Below the pieces are notes generated by a model. It was given only the letters and a program-made list of their open reading frames with translations. It did not search any database and was not told where the DNA came from. A program made the position numbers and the translations under genes. Shown here piece by piece: positions 56,805-64,000 of a stretch of 64,000 nt of DNA (within the stretch, counting starts at the first letter, position 1; each line of letters begins with the position of its first letter). The stretch spans positions 1 through 64,000 of the forward strand of contig JACEEZ010006356.1 in NCBI GenBank assembly GCA_016584305.1, written 5' to 3'. The DNA comes from Chionoecetes opilio (lineage: Eukaryota > Arthropoda > Malacostraca > Decapoda > Majidae).

Positions 56805-58660
56805 CTGGAAGCGGTATGTCAGGAGTCTCGCTGAGGATGTCGAGGGTCATTTGAACGCTAATGACCTCCGACCCGCCTACCGAGCCCTGAAGAAGCTCCG
56901 TTCCAAGTCTCCTTCTCGGGCGAGTGCTATTCGAACAGCAGAGGGGCGCCTCGTGTCGGACATGGATGGCAGATGGCTCGTTGGGCTGAGTACTTTGGGC
57001 AGTTGTTCACGGTGGACCCTCCAACTGAGCAGCTTCACACCACTGGGTTACAGGCAGTGGATGCTGATCCTCCCAGTGACGAAACCGCACCCTCTCTTGA
57101 CGAAGTCAGAGAGGCTGTAGCAAAGTTGAGGGGTGGAAAGGCAGCTGGTGTTTGTAATATCAGTGCGGAGCTCCTCAAAGCTGGGGGTGAGGCCCTGATC
57201 CGCGGGTTGCATGCTGTCCTGACTGCCGTGTGGCAATCAGGTACCATTCCTCCCTGACGGGAAAGGGGGCTGGTCGCCCCTATCTGGAAGGAAAAAGGGG
57301 GACCGTCAGGACTGCAACAATTACCGCGGTATTACACTGCTCAGCGTACCAGGCAAGGTGCTTGCCCATCATTGCTGACACGGATTTGCAGTCATCTGGT
57401 GAAGCATCAGAGACCTCAGCAGTCTGGGTTCACGCCTGGTAAGTCAACAGCGGACCGTATTTGCGCTTCGTGTCCTGGTGGAACGCCGACGCGAGTTTCG
57501 ACAGGGGATGCTTGCAGCCTATGTTGATCTCAAGAAAAAACGTTTAACTCAGTGCATCGTGAGGGCACTCTGGGATCTTCTGCGACCTCGAGGGATTCCT
57601 GCAAGGACTATTGGTTTTTATAGCTGGTCTGTAAAATTTTGGGACTGAGAGTGCTGTGAAGTGTGGGGAGGTGTATCCAGCTTCTTTCCTGTGAATACAG
57701 GAGTGAGACAAGGTGCGTCCTTGCCCCATCACTTTTCAACGCTTGTATGGACTGGGTAAATTTGGGCAAGGTTGTAGATCAAAGTGATTGTGGAGCATCC
57801 GTCGGCAACACCAAGATCACTGTCTTGTTTTTGCCGATGTGCAGTAATCTTTGCTGAGTCGCTGGGGGTCCTGGTGATGGCTCTCGAGGCGCTGCACGAG
57901 GGGGCAAAGCCTTTGGGACTTGAGGTCCCCCTGGCTCCCAAAACCAAGGTCCAGGTGTTTGGAGACTTGCTAGATGAAGCAGCACAGTCTGTTCATGCGT
58001 GTGGCGAGGAACATTGAGATCTTGGAAAGTTTTACATACCTTGGTACGCAGTCCATAAAGACGGCGGGGCACGTCAAGAAGTCTTACGGTGGATTGGCAT
58101 AACCCCGGTGTTATGGACTCGCTCAGTGGGAGTATTTGGCGTTGTCGGTACCTGTGCAAAAGGACAAAGATCCGGGTCTTCAAGTCGCTTGTGATCCCTG
58201 TCTTACTCTATGGTTGTGAGGCATGGACACTAAATAGTGACTTGAAGAGACGAATCAATGCCTTTGGTAATAAGTGTCTTCGCAGAATCATGGGGTATCG
58301 CTGGGATGATTACGTGTCAAATCAGCGATTGCACCGTGAGACTGAATCGAGGCCTATTACCTGCATAGTCCATCAGCGCCAACTTCGGCTATATGGGCAT
58401 GTGGCACGCTACCCTGAAACCGATCCTTCCCATCGGGTTGTATCTGTAAAGACAATCCGGCGTGGAGAAGCCAAGGGGGCGCCCACAAGGCTCGTGGCTG
58501 GGGCAAGTTTGATGTTTCTTGTCGAGAGCTGCTTGGTATGGGAAAGGAGCCTGCATGGGAACTCGCGCGTGGTGACCCCCGGGAGTGGCGTCGTAGGGTG
58601 GCGAGGCGACGCGCCCCCCGGCGTATGCCCCCAATGATTGATTGATTGATTGATTGATTG
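56805..58660 (+). mobile_element. RTE-type LINE, 5' truncated, copy 3
   Basis: Begins within the region after the endonuclease and runs through RT to the 3' tail (TGAT)n at 58635-58660. The tail of short tandem repeats and the RT sequence fit the RTE-like group. It is the longest of the three copies in the window, and the other two are contained in it. Confidence 0.85.
56810..58637 (+). pseudogene. RTE-type reverse transcriptase (multiple frameshifts)
   Basis: Pieces in order: RPAYRALKKLRSKSPS and WAEYFGQLFTVD (pre-RT region), LRGGKAAGVCNISAELLKAG (RT block 1), a segment with NNYRGITLLSVPGK, then AYVDLKKTFNSVHREALWDL (motif A, where the usual second Asp position reads Thr-Phe-Asn), TGVRQGASLPHHF (motif B), FADDAVIFAESLGVLV (57840 region, read with a shift through the FADD box), and the C-terminal LLYGCEAWTLNSDLKRR. 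The 3' end codes for YGHVARYPETDPSHRVVSV. At least six frameshifts. The protein would have copied LINE RNA into the target site. No endonuclease is left. Confidence 0.75.
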
Positions 58661-60120
58661 GAAGTGGATTAATAATGCAGACACTCAGCATAAAAAAATA
58701 TAGAAGACGTAACGACGAAGTGGCAACTTCGGCACCGGAGGCGCAGTTGTAGTCCATTATATCCGAGTGGATAAATGTTTACACTTGGACCGGTAAATAT
58801 GCAGTTTCATAGACCACTGTATACCTGGACTGCTCACGGAATATCGGCCTGTCGCACAAGGGGCTGAAGTCGGAGGGCCGCTCGGATTCATATATATATA
58901 TACGGATCTACGAACTATATATATAATGATATACTGCAATCTTCGTAAATGTTTGTTCTATAATATTATCAAATAAAAAAACAGTAAAACACGGTAAAGA
59001 AATGCCATTACGAGACTATGAAGAAATATGCATGAACTTAATATTCACTTCAACTCTTCGCCATTTAAAACTTTGCGAGTCAACTTTTATCATGAAGGGT
59101 ATCAATAGAAGCGCAATTTTATTAGCTTTCCATTGCTATATTTCGTTATCTGATAAATTAATTAGAACCATGCATAAATTAGCGTTAACTAAATAAATAA
59201 AATCATCAATGGGGTGATTTTCCCGATTGATGATGTTATTTATTTAGTCAACGCTAATTTATACATGGTCTAATTAAATTTATAGAAAACAAATATAAAG
59301 TAAATAAAAAACATCATCTTCGGGAAAATTCCCAATTGTGATTTTTATTTATTTATTTCCCCCAAATTTTAAATGCATGGTTCAAATTAATTTATCAGAT
59401 AACAAAATTAGCAAAAAAAGTTGAAAAATTGCGCTTCTTTTGGAACCCCTTAAATTATAAATTTTAAATCCCCAAAGTTTTAAATGGCGAGATTTTAAAG
59501 TAAATATTAAGTTCAGGCATATTTTTTTAAATAGTCTGGGAAATGGCCTTTTTTTTGCTTTTTTTTCCGGGTTTTTTTTTTGGATAATATTATAAACCCA
59601 AACATTTCAAAGATTACAGTTATCTTTATATTTTGAAAAACCAGTCAAATATGATAGCCCCCATAGACCACTATATCTTTTGTGGGCCCCCCGCAGCCCC
59701 CTATGAAACCCCGGGAAAATTCCCAAAACATTGTCGCTTGGAATTTCCCATTTATACAGGGGGTCTATTGGATTTAAAAATAAATACTCCCATCCCCTTT
59801 TTTTTTCCCCCCTTAGCCAACAAGTTTGGGGGGAATGGGGGAAATGGGGGTTTTAGGGGGGTAGGTGAATTTAGTCCTTTTCCAAAAAAACCAATCGAAA
59901 TACATACTTTGGTGGACGAAACTTTTTGTTTCTGGTGATTTTTTCATGTGTATTAATTAATCTCAAAACCTTTTTTGAAACGCAAACCCTTAATTTTTTT
60001 TGGGGAAACAGGTTAGTACGCCCATGGCGGAGGGGAAACGAGGGGCGCACCCCCAAACCGTGTGGACCCACGCCGCGTGCTGTGCTACCCGTTTGTGGCC
60101 CCATGCCGCGTGCTGTGCCA
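58023..60120 (+). repeat. Direct segmental duplication, copy B
   Basis: Same segment as 52431-54505. It is nearly identical to about 59200, then error-rich (homopolymer changes, small losses) to 60120. The palindromic element is recognisable at about 58806-59770. Confidence 0.9.
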
Positions 60121-60685
60121 CCCGCGTGGCCCCCACGCTGTTAGCTCCATAGGTGTCACAAACCCATCCCACTTACTTTGGGTAATGTGGAGGGTAGCCG
60201 ACGGGGCTAAGAAAATACTCAAGGGGGTTTTTTAATAATTTTTATTATTAAAAACAAAACAAAATATGCCTTGTGCAACACGATATAATAAAATGTTCAA
60301 ATATCTTATCAATGCACAAAAATTTTTCCCACAACAAAATGTTTACGTATCACACACACTTTTAAAAGTCCCATCTATGAATGACCACCCGAAAAGTCTT
60401 TTCTTTCCCCTGACGTCGTCGTGTCTGGTTCCTGCTAAACCCGTGGGGGTGAGGCAGGGCGTGCCTCTTCACCGTAAACAAAAAGGGGTGGCCCTCTCCA
60501 GTAAATGCTGTCCCCTGCCCGGGGTTTTGTTTTTTAGACCCCGGACACGGGCGTCGTCATGGGGGGTGACAAAGTCAAAATCTATAAAATAATTTTCATG
60601 ATTAGGCCAAAAAAGGGGAAAGCATGAAATAAATATTGGGGGTAAAAAATTTTACTACCTAAAAAGGGCCAAAAAAGCAGCGTGG
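60121..60685. other. No gene recognised, between two minisatellite blocks
   Basis: Noisy sequence containing an AT-rich part and a GTGACAAAGTC-type part without a readable domain. It separates the few 32-bp units at 60055-60140 from the main array. Confidence 0.45.
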
Positions 60686-60687
60686 CT

Positions 60688-61895
60688 GTGGGCCCCCCCT
60701 GTGGACCCACGGGGCCCCGTGCTGTGTAAACCCCTTTTGGCCCCCCGCCGCTTGCTGTGCCACCTGCTTGGACCCCGCCGTGTGCTGTGCCCCCCGCTTT
60801 GGGCCCCCGCCGTGTGCTGTGCCACCCCCCTGTTTGGGCCCTGCCGGGGCTGTGGGCCCCCCCGCTTTGGGCCCCCGGCCCGGGGTGCTGTGGGCCCCCT
60901 GTGGCCCACGCCCTTTTGCTGTGCCCCCGCTGTGGGCCCCGCCGTGTGCTGTGCCACCCGCTGTTGGGCCCCCCCGCCGTTTCTTTTGCCACCCGCTTTT
61001 GGGCCCACCGGGGCCCTTTTGCTGTTTTCCCCCCGCTGTGGGGCCCATGCCGGGGGGTGCTGTGCCCCCTGCTGTGGACCCACGCCGTGTGCTGTTCCAC
61101 CCCCCTGTGGACCCAAAGCCGTGTGCTTGCCACCCGCTGTGGACCCCCGCCGTTGCTGTGCCCCCGCTGTGGACCCATGCCGTGTGCTGTGCCCCCCCCG
61201 CTGTAGACCCCGCCGTGTGCTGTGCCACCCGCTGTTTAACCCCCGGCCCCGGGGCTGTGCCGCCCCCCTGTTGGGCCCCCCCGTGTGCTGTGCCACCCCC
61301 TTGGACCCCCGCCCCTGTGCTTTTGCCAAAACCCCCTGTGGACCCAAGGGCCCTTTTTCTGTGGGCCCCCCCCCTGTGGACCCATGCCGGGGGCTGTGGG
61401 AAACCCCCTGTGGAAACCCCCGGGCCCTTGCTGTGCCACCCGCCCGTGGACCCCCGCCGCGTGCGTGCCACCCCCCTGTGGACCCCCGCCGTTTGCTGTG
61501 GGCCCCCGCTGTGGACCCCCGCCGCCCTTTCTGTGCCACCCGCTGTGGAAACCCCCCCGTGTGCTGTGCCACCCGCTGTGGACCCCCGCCGTGTGCTGTG
61601 CCACCCGCTGTGGGCCCACGCCGAGTGCTGTGCCACCCGCTGTGGACCCACGCCGTGTGCTGTGCCACCCGCTGTGGACCCACGCCGCTTGCTGTGCCAC
61701 CCGCTGTGGACCCACGCCGTGTGCTGTGCCACCCGCTGTGGACCCACGCCGTGTGCTGTGCCACCCACTGTGGACCCACGCCGTGTGCTGTGCCACCCGC
61801 TGTGGACCCACGCCGTGTGCTGTGGCACCCGCTGTGGACCCACGCCGGTTGCTGTGCCATCCGCTGTTGACCCACGCCGCTTGCTGTGCCACCCC
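60688..61895. repeat. 32-bp minisatellite, about 37 units
   Basis: The unit contains CTGTGGACCCACGCCGTGTG followed by CTGTGCCACCCG, period 32. It is regular from about 61560 to 61895 and homopolymer-distorted before that. Two to three units occur at 54455-54520 and 60055-60140. The long Cys/Pro-rich and Gly/His/Gln-rich frames on both strands (period 32 residues = three units) are artefacts of a repeat not divisible by three. Confidence 0.95.
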
Positions 61896-62386
61896 GCCGT
61901 AAGACTAGTTTTTTTATCGTTTTGATTTTTAGCTGTAACCACTAGTTATTAAACAAATTTAACCTAACCTAACCCATACCTGACCTAAACTGCTAGCGGC
62001 TGGCGCATAGTTAAATTATATCAGGAAATTTATATCTCAGAAACGAGTGATTTTCGACGGAAAAGCAATACACCCGTGTCTTGTACGTATATGCAGAAGG
62101 CACCTCATATAACACATAGGTGTCCTTCGTAGTGAGTGTGGTGTTTTTCTGAAATGACACAGTAAATTTAACTGCTTCATGGCCCCCTCATAAACCTCAC
62201 TTCACCGAATCTAAACTAAACCTAATCAAATCTGACCTAAACCTAACCAAACATGGCATTATAACCTAGTATTAAACCCTCCATGGGACACTAAACAAAA
62301 GATCAATGGAAATTTACCTGCATTGTAGTGATAAAACTTGAAAAAGTCGCAGTCGCAGACACTACACCCTCCATTGGCGACAGCTA
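61896..62386. other. No gene recognised; CCTAA-type motifs
   Basis: Contains AACCTAACCTAACC at 61960-61975 and further ACCTAA motifs at 62210-62250. Otherwise unannotated, possibly part of a MITE. Confidence 0.4.
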
Positions 62387-64000
62387 CTATAAAACTAAGG
62401 TAAAATGGCTCACACATGCACGCTTAGCACTCGTGCCAAGCAGGAACTTCTCCATGGTTTGCTGCCTCATTCGCTTCTTTACAGAGGCCCTGAAGAACTC
62501 GAAGGCCTTCTCAAGAATGTTTATGCCGTCAAACACGATAATCTTGCCAGGGTGGTAGGTCACGAGGCACTCCTGGACGTCTTCCCAGTTACGAAGCCAC
62601 TGCTTGATCTTAGCCACGGGCACCTTGCTAGTTCGCTCCTCGCTTGCCTCTTCCTTGCTTGACGACTGCGCTTCCTCGGCGGCCTCCTCCTCCTACTGTT
62701 GCTTGAGGTGCAGGTCTTCTGTCGACAGCTCCTGCCCATGCTCCTCCACCAGCGCGTTGATGGTGTCGTCGCTCACCTGCAGGCCCAACCTGCATCCCAG
62801 CGACACAATACCAGGCACCACAGGCTCGTCAGGCTTCGCCTCAATGCCATCGAAGTCACCCGCCGGCAGTGCTGCAAGCCACAGCTTCTGCCATGCTGCG
62901 ACAAGGGTGCGGATGGTCACTTCATCCCATGCCTGCTTAATGAGGCAGATGGCTCTCGAGGACGTTAAATGGTTTCTTCCAGAAATCACGCAGTTTGATG
63001 TTTGTACAGTCGGTGACATTGAAGCACTTCCGGAAGAAAAACTTTGTGTACAGCTTCCTGAAATTTGCGATGACTTGCTGGTCATCGGCTGAAGCAGGCG
63101 TAGTGTTAGGGGGAGATACTTCACGGTGATGAAGTCAGAAGAGGCGTCAAGGTCGTGGTCTAGGTCAGGAGGGTGAGCGGGAGCGTTTGTTTAGCACGAG
63201 GAGGGCGCGGCAAGGCAGGTTGTTCTCCCGTAGATACTTCTTGACTGCAGGGGCGAACTCGCGGTCAATCCACTCCCTGAAGAGGTGGCGGGTGACCCAG
63301 GCCTTGTCGTTGAACCGCCACATGACAGGGAGCATAGGAATGGAGATGTTCGTCCTGAATGCCCGGGGGAGCACTGAGTGATAGACGAGAAGCGGTTTGA
63401 TTTTGCAGTCCCCCATGGCGTTGGCGCACAGAGGCAGCGTCAGGCGGTCCCTCATGGGCTTGTGCCCGGCAGGCTCTTCTCCTGGGCCGTGATGTACGCC
63501 CTCCTGGGCATCTTCTTCCAAAACAGCCCAGTCTCGTATGCGTTGAAGACCTTGCGGTGCAGGAACCCCTCCTTGTCGACAAATTTCTTGAATTCGGAGA
63601 CGCACTTTTCTGCAGCCTTGCTGTCGGAGCTCGCTGCCGTCCCCATGCGGCAGCACACTGTGAAGGCCGGCGCGCCGCCGAAAGTTGGTGAACCAGCCAC
63701 GGCTCGCCTTGAAGTCTTCCACGCCTGTAGGAGTTGTTGTTGAAGTCATGGGGCGCCTGCTTTTCAGGTCGTGGAAGATTTTGATGGCCTTCTCCCAAAT
63801 AATCTCTTCGGAGATCCTATCGGCCCGCAGCTTCTCGTTAATCCACACCAGCAGCAGCTTTTCCACCTCTTCCAGCCGAGGTGGTCGATGGGACGGAGAA
63901 CGCAGTGTGGTGCGTCCTTTGGCGGTGTCAACCTTCTTGATCTCCTCTTTCTGCTTAATTAGGGTGGAGTGGTTCAGACCGCAGAGCCTTGCCAACACGT
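62387..64000 (-). pseudogene. Tigger/pogo-type DDE transposase (TIGD1-like), partial and inactive
   Basis: The gene runs in from beyond the right window edge. In order: helix-turn-helix end (STLIKQKEEIKK), CENP-B-type DNA-binding domain (RPPRLEEVEKLLLVWINEKL, ASRGWFTNFRRRAGLHSV), then DDE_1 core pieces in changing frames: KVFNAYETGLFWKKMP (63560 region), LLVYHSVLPRAF, WVTRHLFREWIDREFAPAVK, then LLVLNKRSRSPS, and a C-terminal part to about 62387. In active relatives the first catalytic Asp precedes ETGL and is Tyr here, and the second is in a 'VLDNAPAHP' block, which here reads VLNKR after a base change plus an inserted base. It is therefore catalytically dead. It is a transposon relic rather than a host gene. 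Confidence 0.8.

Noticed and set aside
60655..61942. Very long open frames (up to about 430 codons) on both strands
   Set aside because: They come from a 32-bp minisatellite read through in every frame; the peptide repeats every 32 residues and composition is only Cys/Pro/Ala or Gly/His/Gln.

Overview
This is eukaryotic DNA from a repeat-rich animal genome. Long AT/CA/CT microsatellites, CCTAA/TTAGG-like pentamers, CR1 and RTE LINEs, a Ty3/gypsy element, Merlin, Tigger, Helitron-like and Polinton DNA, and the absence of any recognisable host gene suggest an arthropod, most likely a decapod crustacean. The host assignment is inference. Practically everything legible is transposable element. 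Several stretches (about 1-6600, 13792-20300, 39200-43900, 59200-61550) have inflated homopolymers and dense frameshifts compared with cleaner copies of the same repeats elsewhere in the window. They look like unpolished long-read consensus, so many 'breaks' there may be sequencing errors.

Left part (1-23 kb). It opens with an error-rich Ty3/gypsy pol whose integrase lies upstream of RT-RNase H. Next come an RTE 3' fragment, two Helitron-like elements (6027-6599 and 12205-12823, minus strand) and a nearly full-length CR1-type LINE (7037-11375, minus). The LINE has an esterase-type ORF1 and an APE/RT ORF2 linked by a TAATG stop/start overlap, and it sits in an 84-bp tandem repeat. A noisy second LINE copy (18415-20868) and a 3' fragment (21005-21541) follow, then a cluster of nested inverted-repeat elements (21.7-23.3 kb).

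Centre (23.4-55.8 kb). A Merlin-like element (GG-starting inverted termini, 8-bp imperfect target duplication, transposase N-terminal fragment) contains a roughly 4-kb array of a 31-bp satellite whose monomer repeats its own subterminal sequence. Inserted in that array is a 27.68-kb Maverick/Polinton (27810-55489) with AG...CT termini, about 120-bp terminal inverted repeats and a perfect 6-bp target duplication ACGCTA. It is organised as two inverted, partly complementary arms around a 42-bp loop at 39156-39197. The left arm carries protein-primed DNA polymerase, a penton fragment, a macro-domain-like protein, a PX-like basic protein, the major capsid protein and an adenain-type protease. The right arm, on the minus strand, carries penton, FtsK/HerA ATPase, chromodomain integrase, an accessory protein and noisy copies of the macro, PX, capsid and protease genes. 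Read together they give one strand-uniform order: polymerase, penton, ATPase, integrase, accessory, macro, PX, capsid, protease. The element has itself been invaded by a PIF/Harbinger-like element in the polymerase gene, by a 4.8-kb TA-flanked element carrying a decayed gene (with its own TA-flanked foldback insertion), and by a duplicated RTE-containing segment.

Right part (55.8-64 kb). A 5'-truncated RTE LINE (56805-58660) is followed by a second copy of the 52.4-54.5 kb segment, a 32-bp minisatellite (about 1.2 kb) and a decayed Tigger/pogo transposase running off the window end. The window is a stack of insertions whose order can partly be read from target duplications: Merlin and its satellite, then Polinton, then TA and TAA elements inside Polinton, then a foldback element inside the TA element.
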